A stretch of 64,000 nucleotides of DNA. Origin: an uncultured Clostridia bacterium. Lineage in GTDB: Bacteria > Bacillota > Clostridia > Christensenellales > Borkfalkiaceae. The stretch covers positions 1 through 64,000 of the forward strand of contig CALVWW010000006.1 in assembly GCA_944368155.1 (NCBI GenBank), read 5' to 3'. Under the pieces are notes generated by a model that worked only from the letters and a program-made list of their open reading frames with translations, was not told where the DNA came from and made no database searches. The stretch's first letter is position 1, and each line of letters starts with the position of its first letter. This document shows, piece by piece, positions 1-10,108 of the stretch. A program made the translations under genes and the position numbers.

Positions 1-3000
1 AACGTGCTCATAGATTCGATACAGGCATTGCTCGAAAGCAAGACTATAGGCGTAGACCTTACGCTCACGGGCGAAGCACTTGCAGACCTTCTTGCGGCCA
101 ACAATCTCATAGACCTCGGGGAAAGCATAGACGGCCTGACGCTTGAGCTTGCAGGCAAGGTAAACATAGGCGAGCTGTTGGCGAAGCTTGAAGTAAAGCT
201 CTACAGCACGGAAAAGGTATATCTGAATGCAGAAGTAGTTTACGACTACAATAAGCCAGCAGCCGAAGGCGAAGTAAGCTACGGCGAGGCATACATTGCG
301 ATAACCACCTTGCTCAACAAGACGTGCGACATTAAACTCTACGGCGATATTGCAACCGCGGCTGAGTCTGTACAGGCGCTGCTTTCATCTGCTGAAAATC
401 TTTCCGTTCTCACGGGAGAAGACATGTCGGATATTGCGCTGCTTTCATACGGAGATAATAACGGAGGCGAAGGCGGCAGCAATGCTGTTGCGGACATAAT
501 AGCTAAAGTTCTTCAAATTAATCTTGTTGAATTTGCGAGCGAAATCACGTCAAATATAAGCGGCTTGGGCGCAACTGTAAACGTTGACAATATTCTAAAG
601 CATGTTCTGGGTGAAGATTACGGCTACAATGTAGGCAATGTTAAGCTCAGCTACGAAATCGCAAGGGGCGAAAACGGCGATATAATCGGCGGAACGCTCA
701 CGGGCAGCGCGCTCGAAGGCGGCCTTGAGCTCAAAGTTTCCGCGCCCGCGGCTGCAATTGAAATGCCTGATAAAGGTGATTACTTCAATGTGAATACCCT
801 GCTCACGCTCATAAACAATGCAAAAACAGCGGTTGAAAGCATTATAAACAGCCGCTCGGTATACTTCGATATATCGAATGCCGAAATGACGGTTGACGGA
901 GTTACCGTCGGCATAAAGGGCGCAGGCGAAGCAAGTTGGAGTGAAGAAGGCGGACTTGAGTCGCTCGCACTCGACCTCGAGATGCGGGTTGCAAGCAGCT
1001 TTGACAGTGAGAAAAAATCTTCAACTTCCGTTGAATTTATCTACAATGCTGCGGCGGGGTATAACGAACCTCTTGTTCAGCTTGCGGTAAACGGCACGGG
1101 AATAATTATCACGCAGGCCGATATCGACGGAATGGAGAGCGACATAACCGGGCTTATCAATATCATAAACAGTTTGCTGGGCAACAGTGAAGAAGTGCCT
1201 GACCCTGATTTGACGCGCAACTCTTCAAACCTAATTGCAACTCTTTCCGAAAATGAAGGGGAGCCTTCAGATGAAGGACAGCCGGACAATGACGATTATC
1301 TATCAATAATAAAGTTTGTGCTTTCAATATTCGATACGGAGTATGAAGAGGGCACTGTTGGCAATCTGCTCACGGACCTTATAGACGGCCTGTATTCCGA
1401 CCTTCTGCCCGTAATTCTTGAAGGCGATATAAACGTCAGCGAAAATCAACTTGAAGTTATTATCGGCGATTTGACGGTAACTTTCGGTGCGGGCAAGAAT
1501 CTTACCCTGAAAGGCAGCATGGAAAATATAGCAGCGCTCGATATAAGCGTATCTGTTCCGGAGGGAGAAGGCCTTGCAACAGAACTTGGCGCTCAGTTCG
1601 ACGATGAAAGCAAGTATACTTTCTATGACGGCAACGGCGAAGGCGGCTTCTCGCGCGCAATATACGAATTTATTTTCGGCGCGTTTGAAAGCGTGGATAT
1701 CGGTTCCTTCCTTGGCGGCGATACCTATTCGGTCGAAGTCACTCTCAATGGCGGCGAAAGCGGAATCGAGGCGCTTGCAGGCATATATGTCAATGCAAAA
1801 CTCTTCTTTGCCGACGGGCTTGAAAGCGGTAACTTTACCGAAGGTAAGCTTGTAGAGGCCGACCTCGAAGTGGAGGCGGACGGCTTCTCGTTCAAAGCGG
1901 CCGTGTTCTTCCATGACCGTACGCTGTATATCGACCTTCTGGAGATAAACGGTACTGAGTTCAGCGACCTCAAGCTTAAAGCCTCAACCGATAACATCTA
2001 CCGCGCTGTTGAAAACCTGATATCGATTGTGCGCAACGACAAGATTATGTCTCTCGTTTCAGGCCTCATCGGCGGCGGACAGACGGCGGAAACAAACTCT
2101 CTCAGCCTTGAACAAATCGCAACCTACAGCGGCGGAGATGAGGGCGGAGAAGGAGATAGCGTTACCGACATTATTTCAGCCGTTCTCTCCTTCAATTATG
2201 CTGAGATAGTAAACGTCAGCCGTAACGAAAACAGTATTGTTGCCACCTTGAATATCGATAAGCTGCTCGAAGAGCTGAATATCGAACAGCAGGTCGGCAC
2301 GGCTAAGCTTGAAATAATCGGCGGAGAGTATAAGAGCATTAAACTTACCGTCGTGCAGGGCGAAAGCTCATGGCTTACGATAGGTGCCGAGCGTGCCCAA
2401 TCTTTCGGCGGCATTTCAAATTCCGGGAACCTTGAAGGTTATATCGATATAGGCTTTGTCGCCGACATGGTTGAGGATGTGAACAAATTCTTGAGTTCCA
2501 ACAGGGACGAAGAGGGCAACATCTCTACTCTCTATACCTTCTACGACGCGAGCCTTACGATTAACTTGAATCTGGCTGATATAATAGATATTGATATTGT
2601 AATCAATGAAATTTATATAACTGTCGGATTCGACGATGCGGGAGAATTGTATTTCTCTATGAGCGGAGATTTACAGTCTACCGGTTTCCCTGATAATTTG
2701 GCGGCGACAGTAGACCCCGGAACGATTGCGGTTACTTATTCCAACGGTTATATAACCCTTGGCCGCAACATAGGCGACAGCGACGAACTTTATTGGGTAA
2801 TGACCCTTGATTACTTTATCGACCATCTGTTTGCCGAAGATTCCGGCGGCTCCGACTCTCCGATACGCTGGCTTACAGGATTGAATGTGCTTAGCGGCAT
2901 TATCAGCTGGAACACAATTGCTAATGCGCTTGCCGATGCAACAGGCCTTGTCCCTGAAGAAGTAACCTATGAAAGTGTAAATGTGTACGAAGATGTCGCT

Positions 3001-5922
3001 CAAAGCACGGCTTCAAATATTTCTGCGCTTTCGGGTATTTCGTTATTGTCAGACCCCGTGGAAGAGAACAAAGTTTCTGCATTGGAATACTTCTATAAAT
3101 ACATCAGTTACTTTGTCGCAAATGCCGACGGCGCAGACTATGAGCTTGGTATCAAAGAAGATTCGTTGCTTTCAAATCTCGGCATGGCTTCCATCACAGA
3201 TGCTTATGCTATGGCTATGAACGATACTATCATAGAAGAATTGACAGGCGGCGCGCTCACCACTCTCGATATCGGCATTGTCCGCAATGCTGTTAACGGT
3301 ATAGGTTCGCTCAATGCATTTACCAATGTCGGAGATGTATTAAATGTTGGCCTCGACCTTGTATATCAGCCTTCGGTTGCTCCTGTTACCGATTACTTTG
3401 ATAATGCAATATCTGCGGCAAAGAGTATAATGGGTGAAAACTATGACTTCGATGAGGTCGTCCATACGCAGACCGATAAAGGTTACAGTATTGTAACTGT
3501 AGGCGGCGTTAAGGTTGAAGATTCGAACGGAGACGGCGAACTTGACTATGACTACGTCGAAACGCTGAAAGAGGGCTATTACAATATCGTCATTCTCGAT
3601 TCAAACGACAACGAGCTTGCAACCTATGCGCTCAAATATGGTGACACCATCAACTTCTACGATGTCAATAACGCTTTGTGCTACGAAGGCGGCTCCACGA
3701 GCGGCAAGCTGATAATCTATCAGTATCAGGGAGGAAACGGAGAGGCTTATTCAAGCTTCACGCTCAACAGCGGAATCGCAATACCTTCCGATACGGAGGC
3801 CGAAAACCTTACGCTCACTTTCAAACAGGTACTCATAGATTATATCTATACCGACGAAAACGGCGTTGAATATACCTTCGTAGGCTCAAACGACCGCGAT
3901 TCAAGGGCGCATTATGCGGTGACCGGCTTATCGGATGATAGCAAGTACAGCTCAATAATTCAGTCGTATTACGATGGCAGCGTGCTTGTACTTGCCAACG
4001 AAATAGTCGCAGAGGACGTAAATGGTAACAATACGTCCTTCCCCGTAAGTGAAATTGCGGCCGGCGCATTTGCAAACACTTCAAATAATTCCGCTTATTC
4101 ACTTAAAAATGTTGTAGTACCCGAAAATATCACATGGGTAGGCGGCAGAGCTTTCCTCGACAATAAGGATATTCAGTCGATAGTGTTCCTTGCCGAAAGC
4201 GTGGAATTCAGCAATAACAGAGATTATAATCCTAACGGCATCAGTTTTGATGGCGATTACGAAAGCAAGAATTTCCCGTTCTACGGCTGCGGCACTGACA
4301 ACAGTGATAAAAATACCGAGTTGCGTATTTATTACAACAGCACAACCAGTACCGACGAGAATATCTTCTGCTTTAACAGAGAAACCTACTGGGATTGGGG
4401 CACTCACACCCGTTATCACCTCGTAGGTTCAAGCGGCGGCGCTCTTTATGGCGCAGGCACATGGACTTATATCGACGGATATACAGTTGTTATAAGTGAT
4501 GACGACAGCAAAGCGCTTGCAATGGATAATGAAGCCATTCTTGCCGGATTGAGTAATACTGTGTTTACAAGTGATGTATCTGCAGATATTGCAGATACCG
4601 TGCTTGAAAACATCAATAACTATACTGCTGAGCATTACGACTATATCAACGGCTTTAAAGTGTCTGTAAGTGAATTAACGCTAAGCGGAAGGCAGACGGT
4701 GACAGTCACTATTACTAATGATATGACTAATGCATGGTATCTTTCGGTTGGCGACAGTACTACAACACAGTATAACGGTGAGATTATCACGCTTGACATT
4801 ACTTATGAGGAAGGCGCAACGGCAGTTGTTGCAGGCAAAACTTTTGTTGCCCCCGAAAGCGAAGTGATTGTTTCGCTGAATGGTGATAATGCTAACAAGT
4901 ATGACCTTGTTTCAATAAACGGTGAGGACGCAACGGAAAATCGCGTTACTCTTGTATTTGGTAGCGAATTTAAAATTGAACCCGTGATTCAGGAACATGT
5001 GCCCACTTATGTAGCTGTTTCCAGCGAAAAGGCGTTTAATTATACCGTTGGAGAAACTACCTTTAGTGCTGTTCCTGCGGGCGGCAACGTTTACCTTGTC
5101 GACGAACGATATGTGGCATCTGGCGCGCTTCCGACTGCTATTACCTCTGCCGAAGATTATTACTACTTCCTCGGTTGGGCGCAATATGCAGGCAACAGCT
5201 ATCAGTTTGTCACTTCCGCAACGGTAGCCGAAGACTATGAGTACAAATACGCTTCAGAGTTTAGCGAAACTTCGCCTGTAACTTACTATGCTATTTGGGC
5301 TTATAACGAATCACAGAAGCTCACCTCAACATATACGGTTTCAAATGCTACTTCTGAATTACCAAAAGCGGAAAGCGGTTCGGTAACTGCCGGCGAGGGC
5401 TCCTTATATGCATGGTATTCAAATAAAGAGTTTAGCGGAGAAACGATAGACTCACTTTCCACAAGTACTATTGTATATGCAAGGTTGCAGTTTGAGTTTA
5501 AGTTTACGGTGAATTATGATGGCGGCACAACTATGACATATAATGGAAACGGTGCTTATTCGCCTGTAAATAATTCATTGACTTATACGGTGAAAGTATA
5601 TGAAGGCAATAAGGTTGCAGTTTCGTATTCGACTGAACACACTAATGACACTATCTTTGGAGTGGCTTACAATCATAGATATACGGGAGTAGTATATATC
5701 AATGTATACGAAAGTAATAGCAGCAATACGGCATTCGACGAGCACACGCTTAGAGTACAATCATCAGATGGAAACTCAGGTAAATGGGACAGGAGATTAA
5801 AGACTGCGGCTCAGGGTAGTGTATGGACTCACGCTGTCGAAGCTGATGGAGAGCGTATTACTGGTGGTAGTGATACGATATCTTATGTTGTTGGCAATAT
5901 AGGCCTTACATATAGTGTTTAA
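1..5922 (+). CDS. Giant modular surface/secreted protein, 5' end outside window
   Basis: The reading frame is open from the first base, so the protein (at least 1972 residues counted from a GTG at 4) starts upstream and its signal peptide is not seen. The N-terminal two thirds are alternating beta/amphipathic modules; acidic Gly/Glu-rich linkers recur near residues 140-165, 400-440 and 700-725 (such as GDNNGGEGG and GGDEGGEGD), each followed by a similar unit, so it is internally repetitive. Around residues 1345-1400 there is a BspA-like leucine-rich stretch (AAGAFANTS, then GGRAFLDN). Around 1700-1770 there is an InlB/Listeria-Bacteroides-type repeat (FLGWAQYAG ... TYYAIWAY). No LPXTG motif or terminal membrane anchor is visible. 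By analogy such proteins face the cell exterior and may bind surfaces; function is inferred only. Confidence 0.75.
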   Translation, partial: NVLIDSIQALLESKTIGVDLTLTGEALADLLAANNLIDLGESIDGLTLELAGKVNIGELLAKLEVKLYSTEKVYLNAEVVYDYNKPAAEGEVSYGEAYIAITTLLNKTCDIKLYGDIATAAESVQALLSSAENLSVLTGEDMSDIALLSYGDNNGGEGGSNAVADIIAKVLQINLVEFASEITSNISGLGATVNVDNILKHVLGEDYGYNVGNVKLSYEIARGENGDIIGGTLTGSALEGGLELKVSAPAAAIEMPDKGDYFNVNTLLTLINNAKTAVESIINSRSVYFDISNAEMTVDGVTVGIKGAGEASWSEEGGLESLALDLEMRVASSFDSEKKSSTSVEFIYNAAAGYNEPLVQLAVNGTGIIITQADIDGMESDITGLINIINSLLGNSEEVPDPDLTRNSSNLIATLSENEGEPSDEGQPDNDDYLSIIKFVLSIFDTEYEEGTVGNLLTDLIDGLYSDLLPVILEGDINVSENQLEVIIGDLTVTFGAGKNLTLKGSMENIAALDISVSVPEGEGLATELGAQFDDESKYTFYDGNGEGGFSRAIYEFIFGAFESVDIGSFLGGDTYSVEVTLNGGESGIEALAGIYVNAKLFFADGLESGNFTEGKLVEADLEVEADGFSFKAAVFFHDRTLYIDLLEINGTEFSDLKLKASTDNIYRAVENLISIVRNDKIMSLVSGLIGGGQTAETNSLSLEQIATYSGGDEGGEGDSVTDIISAVLSFNYAEIVNVSRNENSIVATLNIDKLLEELNIEQQVGTAKLEIIGGEYKSIKLTVVQGESSWLTIGAERAQSFGGISNSGNLEGYIDIGFVADMVEDVNKFLSSNRDEEGNISTLYTFYDASLTINLNLADIIDIDIVINEIYITVGFDDAGELYFSMSGDLQSTGFPDNLAATVDPGTIAVTYSNGYITLGRNIGDSDELYWVMTLDYFIDHLFAEDSGGSDSPIRWLTGLNVLSGIISWNTIANALADATGLVPEEVTYESVNVYEDVAQSTASNISALSGISLLSDPVEENKVSALEYFYKYISYFVANADGADYELGIKEDSLLSNLGMASITDAYAMAMNDTIIEELTGGALTTLDIGIVRNAVNGIGSLNAFTNVGDVLNVGLDLVYQPSVAPVTDYFDNAISAAKSIMGENYDFDEVVHTQTDKGYSIVTVGGVKVEDSNGDGELDYDYVETLKEGYYNIVILDSNDNELATYALKYGDTINFYDVNNALCYEGGSTSGKLIIYQYQGGNGEAYSSFTLNSGIAIPSDTEAENLTLTFKQVLIDYIYTDENGVEYTFVGSNDRDSRAHYAVTGLSDDSKYSSIIQSYYDGSVLVLANEIVAEDVNGNNTSFPVSEIAAGAFANTSNNSAYSLKNVVVPENITWVGGRAFLDNKDIQSIVFLAESVEFSNNRDYNPNGISFDGDYESKNFPFYGCGTDNSDKNTELRIYYNSTTSTDENIFCFNRETYWDWGTHTRYHLVGSSGGALYGAGTWTYIDGYTVVISDDDSKALAMDNEAILAGLSNTVFTSDVSADIADTVLENINNYTAEHYDYINGFKVSVSELTLSGRQTVTVTITNDMTNAWYLSVGDSTTTQYNGEIITLDITYEEGATAVVAGKTFVAPESEVIVSLNGDNANKYDLVSINGEDATENRVTLVFGSEFKIEPVIQEHVPTYVAVSSEKAFNYTVGETTFSAVPAGGNVYLVDERYVASGALPTAITSAEDYYYFLGWAQYAGNSYQFVTSATVAEDYEYKYASEFSETSPVTYYAIWAYNESQKLTSTYTVSNATSELPKAESGSVTAGEGSLYAWYSNKEFSGETIDSLSTSTIVYARLQFEFKFTVNYDGGTTMTYNGNGAYSPVNNSLTYTVKVYEGNKVAVSYSTEHTNDTIFGVAYNHRYTGVVYINVYESNSSNTAFDEHTLRVQSSDGNSGKWDRRLKTAAQGSVWTHAVEADGERITGGSDTISYVVGNIGLTYSV

Positions 5923-5954
5923 GTGCTGAACTAGTGCTGTAATTGAAACCTTTC

Positions 5955-5996
5955 AAAAAAGCGCTGCGGCGAAATTTTTCGCCGCAGCGCTTTTAA
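5955..5996 (+). terminator. Rho-independent terminator
   Basis: An 11-bp GC-rich stem (GCGCTGCGGCG with its complement) around an AT loop, flanked by A and T runs, ends the giant surface-protein gene. Confidence 0.85.
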
Positions 5997-6038
5997 CTTT
6001 TGCCGCATTATATCTACGATTTTCGCATATCTTTTTAT

Positions 6039-6284
6039 ATGAACCTTATCAAAAAAATTATCTCCGAACTCGGAGGAGACGAGGCGCACGCCATAACTAT
6101 CTGTCCAAAAAAACTTGCCTATTTTCGCGGCGTAAAATCGGTGGCCGAGCTTTCGTCCGATAAAATCGTGCTTATATCGGGCAAAAATATCATAACAATA
6201 GAGGGGGAAAGACTCTCTGCGGATGAGTATTTTCAGGGTGATTTTGCCGTAAAAGGGTCAATCGAGAGGGTGAGCATTGAATAA
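6039..6284 (+). CDS. yqfC: Sporulation protein YqfC
   Basis: An 81-residue protein with the YqfC pattern: short beta segments ending in a 'FAVKGSIERV' stretch, close to the family's usual 90 or so residues. A TTG at 6000 is in frame but sits in the preceding terminator's T-run; the ATG at 6039 is the better start, although neither has a clear ribosome site. In endospore formers yqfC belongs to the mother-cell (sigma-E) programme and sits directly before yqfD, as here, where the two genes overlap by 8 bases. The biochemical role is unknown. Assignment rests on length, motif and synteny. Confidence 0.8.
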   Translation: MNLIKKIISELGGDEAHAITICPKKLAYFRGVKSVAELSSDKIVLISGKNIITIEGERLSADEYFQGDFAVKGSIERVSIE

Positions 6285-7176
6285 TCTTACAAAAATAAAA
6301 ATAGTCTGTTCGCCCCGTCAGGCCATTTCAAAACTTTCGCGCGGGGGTGTGCCTGTTTACGGTTGCGAAAAGCAGGGCGCATATTTTACCTTTTCCGTGC
6401 CCGATAATTTGGTAAAAAAAGTTTTTGCAATTTTCGAAAGCCCGTGTTATAATATCACCATAGAGAGAAAAAGCCCTTTTTTAAGGTTTAAAAAATTCTG
6501 TATGCGCAGGGCGTTTCTTATTGTGGGAATTGCATTTTTTGCGGCATGCGCATGCCTTTCTAACGCCTTTATATTGCGCGTGGAAATAACGGGCAACGGC
6601 GCTTATCTCGCTCCTGCCGTGCGCGCGGAACTGTATTCGCTCGGCGTGCATGAAAATATGCTCTGGCGCGGCATAAATAAACCCGCCCTCATCGCGCGCG
6701 TGCTCTCTCTTCCGAATGTTGTTTTTTGCTCTGTGCAAAAGCGGGGCAGCGTGCTGTATGTCGACGTTCAGACCGAAGAGGAGAGCGCCCAGACAGCCGA
6801 TTATTCTCCGCTTATAAGCGACAGAGGCGGCGTAGTGGAAAATATCGTCGCCATATGCGGCACACCTGTTGTAAAATCGGGCGATACGGTGCATTCAGGC
6901 GATACTTTAATTGCAGCTTACTCCGTGACCGCAGACGGCCAAAATGCGCCCTGCCTTGCGGTGGGATATGCAACGCTCTCCTGTACTGCGTCTTTAAGTT
7001 ATGCGGCGGACAGCGAGAGCGAGCAAAATTTGCAGTCGGCATATGCCGCAGCCGCCCTGTATGCCGGCGACGGCGCAATAACCGAGCGGAGCTTTACGGT
7101 TAAAACTAATGCCGAGGGCGTTGTTTATACGGTAGATTTTACATATCTGCACACAATAAGTATAAATTTTGACTGA
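6277..7176 (+). CDS. yqfD: Sporulation protein YqfD
   Basis: 299 residues, beginning at a TTG overlapping the yqfC stop; GAGAGGGTGA just upstream is a good ribosome site. A short cytoplasmic region is followed by one membrane helix at about residues 77-97 (LIVGIAFFAACACLSNAF) and a beta-rich outer domain with the FtsQ/POTRA-like start 'RVEITGNGAY'. That is the YqfD arrangement, though about 100 residues shorter than the Bacillus protein. It is required for sporulation in Bacillus relatives; the exact role is unknown. Next to yqfC and phoH, the classical order. Confidence 0.85.
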   Translation: MNNLTKIKIVCSPRQAISKLSRGGVPVYGCEKQGAYFTFSVPDNLVKKVFAIFESPCYNITIERKSPFLRFKKFCMRRAFLIVGIAFFAACACLSNAFILRVEITGNGAYLAPAVRAELYSLGVHENMLWRGINKPALIARVLSLPNVVFCSVQKRGSVLYVDVQTEEESAQTADYSPLISDRGGVVENIVAICGTPVVKSGDTVHSGDTLIAAYSVTADGQNAPCLAVGYATLSCTASLSYAADSESEQNLQSAYAAAALYAGDGAITERSFTVKTNAEGVVYTVDFTYLHTISINFD

Positions 7177-7187
7177 GTAAAATTGAT

Positions 7188-8174
7188 ATGGCGGAAATTA
7201 CTAAAACAGTGTCCGCGGGTTCCGTGGACAGGCTTCAAAAAATTTTAGGCAATTTTGATGAGAATGCCAACCTGATAATGCGTGAACTGAACGTCACGTT
7301 GCGCGTAGACGGCCTCAACGTTGAAGTGACCGGCGGAGAAGATAAGGTGTCTGCCGCGGAGGACGTTTTGGAATGCCTCGTCGAGCTCGCCTCCGACGGC
7401 GAAGCTATCGACAGCGGCCGCATAACTTACTGCATAGAGCTTGCAAAAGAGGGCAGAGCTAAAGATATACTAAAACTTTCGGGCAGCACGGTGGGGGTAA
7501 CTTACCGGGGCAAGCCTATAAGATGCAAAACTGTCGGTCAAAAGCGCTATGCCGACTGTATCCGGCGCGACACTGTCGTATTCGGCGTCGGCCCTGCAGG
7601 CACGGGCAAGACCTATCTTGCCGTGTGTCTTGCCGTTCAGGCTTACAAATCTAAGCAGGTTGAAAAAATAATTTTAACCCGCCCCGCCGTGGAAGCGGGC
7701 GAGAAGTTGGGGTTTTTGCCCGGCGATTTGCAGACCAAAGTCGACCCGTATCTGCGCCCCTTATACGATGCGCTGCAGGAGATGCTCGGGCTTGAGACAT
7801 ATACAAAGCTCATGGAGCGCGGCTCTATCGAGATTGCGCCGCTCGCATACATGCGCGGGCGCACGCTCTCCAATGCGTTTGTTATTTTGGACGAGGCACA
7901 GAATACCACGCGCGAGCAGATGAAAATGTTTTTAACGCGCATGGGCGACGGAAGCAAGATGGTTATAACGGGCGACGTCACGCAGATAGACTTGCCGGAA
8001 GGTAAGAAGAGCGGTCTTGTGCATGCCACTCGCGTTCTTAAGGATATCGAGGGCATAGCCATATGTCATCTGACTGATAAAGACGTGGTGCGCCATCCGC
8101 TCGTAATGAAAATTGTGCGCGCCTATGAAATCGATAGTCAAAGGAGCGAAAGCGAAAAAGGTGAAAAACAGTAA
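7188..8174 (+). CDS. phoH: PhoH-family ATPase
   Basis: 328 residues, the normal PhoH/YbeZ size. An N-terminal KH-like region (residues 1-90) precedes a P-loop NTPase domain with Walker A GPAGTGKT at 135-142 and Walker B VILDEAQNTT near 229-238. PhoH proteins are cytoplasmic ATPases linked to RNA metabolism and are almost always beside ybeY, as here. The gene starts 11 bases after yqfD and its 3' end overlaps the start region of yqfF, so the block is probably one transcript. Confidence 0.95.
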   Translation: MAEITKTVSAGSVDRLQKILGNFDENANLIMRELNVTLRVDGLNVEVTGGEDKVSAAEDVLECLVELASDGEAIDSGRITYCIELAKEGRAKDILKLSGSTVGVTYRGKPIRCKTVGQKRYADCIRRDTVVFGVGPAGTGKTYLAVCLAVQAYKSKQVEKIILTRPAVEAGEKLGFLPGDLQTKVDPYLRPLYDALQEMLGLETYTKLMERGSIEIAPLAYMRGRTLSNAFVILDEAQNTTREQMKMFLTRMGDGSKMVITGDVTQIDLPEGKKSGLVHATRVLKDIEGIAICHLTDKDVVRHPLVMKIVRAYEIDSQRSESEKGEKQ

Positions 8175-9603
8175 AAAGACATATGTTCTGGGCGCTTTCG
8201 TTTATCTTGCGGGAACAGCGGTGCTTTTTGCCATGTTCCTCATAATGATAGCGGTCAATTGGGGCAGCGGAACTGCCGAACACATAAGGGAAAATACCGA
8301 ACGCATAATTTTAATATGCGTATCCTTCTGTATTGTCTCGGGTATAATGTACTGTTATTTTTACTTTGAAAATAAAAAGTACATTCTTTCCGTGCGCAAG
8401 ATAACAGAAATTTTTCTGTTGCTTGCAATCTCGCTTCTTTTCGTGTTTTTAATAGGAAAATTTGTCGATGTTTCGGCGCGCCCCGTGGCTTTTCTTGCGC
8501 TGACGGCAGTCACTCTGCTCGGCAGGCGTGAGGCGATATTTTTAAATATAATATTTGCCCTGCAGATGTTTATTCTGGATAATTTTTCCGACGTCACCGC
8601 TCTCACTGCGGCAGAGGGATATAATTTCCTCATTTTAACATTCTGCACCGGCATGATAGGCATATTCATAACTCCGAGAATAAAGACGAGAATAGGCAGC
8701 GTGCTGATGGCGTTTATACTGCTCATCCCCATAGAGGTGATTATCGCTCTCCTTGAGGCGACTACCACCGAGGGGTTTGCCGAGACCATGATGCTCTTTT
8801 TATACGGTGCGCTGTCGTCCTTCTTCTCGGTGCTGGCATATATGTTCCTGCTTCCCATATTCGAAGTGATGTTCTCCGAGCTTACGGTGTTCAGATTGCG
8901 CGAACTTACTTCCGAGCAGGCAAAACTTATAAAGAGGTTAAAGAAGAACGCCCCCGGCACCTATCACCATTCCATGACTGTGGCGCAGATAGCCGAGGCA
9001 TGCGCTCAGGCAATAGGCGAGGATTCGGAACTTGCGAGGGCTGCGGCATACTATCACGACGTGGGCAAACTCAAAAATCCCGAGATGTTCACCGAAAACC
9101 AGACCGACTACAACGTGCATAACGAACTTACCCCCGAGCTTTCGGTCGACATTATACGTTCGCACACCCGCGACGGCGCAATGCTCATCAAAAAGGCGCA
9201 CCTGCCGGAGTTCTTTGCCGATATTGCCGTGCAGCATCATGGTACCCTGCCCATAAAGTATTTCTATGCCAAGGCTTTAAAGATGAGCGACGGGGAACTC
9301 AACATCGAAAACTATTCCTATGCCGGGCCTACGCCCACCTCGAAAATTGCGGCAATAATAATGATTGCCGACGCGTCCGAGGCGGCTGCGCGTTCGCTCA
9401 CAAACCGCTCGCCCGAGAAGGTGGAGGAGCTTGTGCGCAATATTATAGAGGAAAGACTCGATTTAGAGCAGTTCGACCATTGCAACATAACCATGAGCGA
9501 GCTGACAACGATAAAACTTACTATAGTAACCCAGCTGACAGGCGTATACCATTCGCGCATAGCCTATCCGAAGATTAAGGTAAGCAAGAAAAAACATGGA
9601 TAA
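8125..9603 (+). CDS. yqfF: YqfF/PgpH-type 7TM-HD phosphohydrolase lacking the extracytoplasmic domain
   Basis: About 492 residues. One N-terminal membrane helix, then a cluster of some six or seven helices up to about residue 260, then a cytoplasmic HD domain with TYHHSMTV, the metal-binding pair in YYHDVGK, and VQHHGTLP. PgpH homologues hydrolyse cyclic-di-AMP. Bacillus YqfF and Listeria PgpH are about 710 residues and carry a roughly 230-residue outer domain between helix 1 and the 7TM bundle; here only about 20 residues separate the first two helices. The start is uncertain: a TTG at 8113, this ATG, or a GTG at 8161 preceded by AAGGAG at a long spacing. It overlaps phoH. Confidence 0.88.
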   Translation: MKSIVKGAKAKKVKNSKKTYVLGAFVYLAGTAVLFAMFLIMIAVNWGSGTAEHIRENTERIILICVSFCIVSGIMYCYFYFENKKYILSVRKITEIFLLLAISLLFVFLIGKFVDVSARPVAFLALTAVTLLGRREAIFLNIIFALQMFILDNFSDVTALTAAEGYNFLILTFCTGMIGIFITPRIKTRIGSVLMAFILLIPIEVIIALLEATTTEGFAETMMLFLYGALSSFFSVLAYMFLLPIFEVMFSELTVFRLRELTSEQAKLIKRLKKNAPGTYHHSMTVAQIAEACAQAIGEDSELARAAAYYHDVGKLKNPEMFTENQTDYNVHNELTPELSVDIIRSHTRDGAMLIKKAHLPEFFADIAVQHHGTLPIKYFYAKALKMSDGELNIENYSYAGPTPTSKIAAIIMIADASEAAARSLTNRSPEKVEELVRNIIEERLDLEQFDHCNITMSELTTIKLTIVTQLTGVYHSRIAYPKIKVSKKKHG

Positions 9604-10060
9604 TTTGCATATATACTGCGACCAATTTGATTTTTCCGCCGTAGAGAGGGCGTTCGGGGGTGAATTTGTCTCCGATGTACCGCTTTCGGCGGAAATAATT
9701 TTCGTAAGTTCCGAAGAAATTAAGGAGCTGAACGCAAAACACAGGGGCAAGGACGCCGTAACCGACGTCCTTTCTTTCCCCACGCTCGATAATATCCGGG
9801 GCAAATCGCTGATAAAAGCTGACTTCCCCTTCGATATCGATGAGGATGGAATGCTGTTTATAGGCTCTGTCGTAATCTGCGAGCAACGCGCGCATGAACA
9901 GGCGGAGGAGTTCGGACACAGCTATGAGCGTGAACTGCACTATCTCATAGTGCACGGGCTTTGTCATCTTCTCGGCTACGACCACGAGGAAGAGGCCGAC
10001 AAGCGCGAGATGAGGGAGAAGGAAGAACGCATATTGGGAAAGATGGGCATTGTGCGTTAA
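9596..10060 (+). CDS. ybeY: Endoribonuclease YbeY (16S rRNA maturation)
   Basis: 154 residues with the zinc signature HGLCHLLGYDH (His120, His124, His130) typical of YbeY, a metal-dependent RNase involved in rRNA 3'-end maturation and ribosome quality control. Its ATG overlaps the end of yqfF by 8 bases. Directly followed by era with a short palindrome between; in Bacillus dgkA and cdd usually intervene and are missing here. Confidence 0.95.
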   Translation: MDNLHIYCDQFDFSAVERAFGGEFVSDVPLSAEIIFVSSEEIKELNAKHRGKDAVTDVLSFPTLDNIRGKSLIKADFPFDIDEDGMLFIGSVVICEQRAHEQAEEFGHSYERELHYLIVHGLCHLLGYDHEEEADKREMREKEERILGKMGIVR

Positions 10061-10084
10061 TTGAGGCATATATGCCTCTCAATT
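10059..10084. repeat. Short intergenic palindrome (ATTGA-GCGG family)
   Basis: AATTGAGGCATA pairs with the following TATGCC...TCAATT with a two-base bulge. It starts at the ybeY stop codon. Similar palindromes lie at 45102, 47014, 48553 and 49401. Confidence 0.6.
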
Positions 10085-10108
10085 TTTACTGCCAAGGAGT
10101 ATTTTATC

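Noticed and set aside
1324..1914. Minus-strand open frame of 196 residues within the giant surface protein gene
   Set aside because: Shadow of a repetitive GC-skewed coding sequence; no independent signals.
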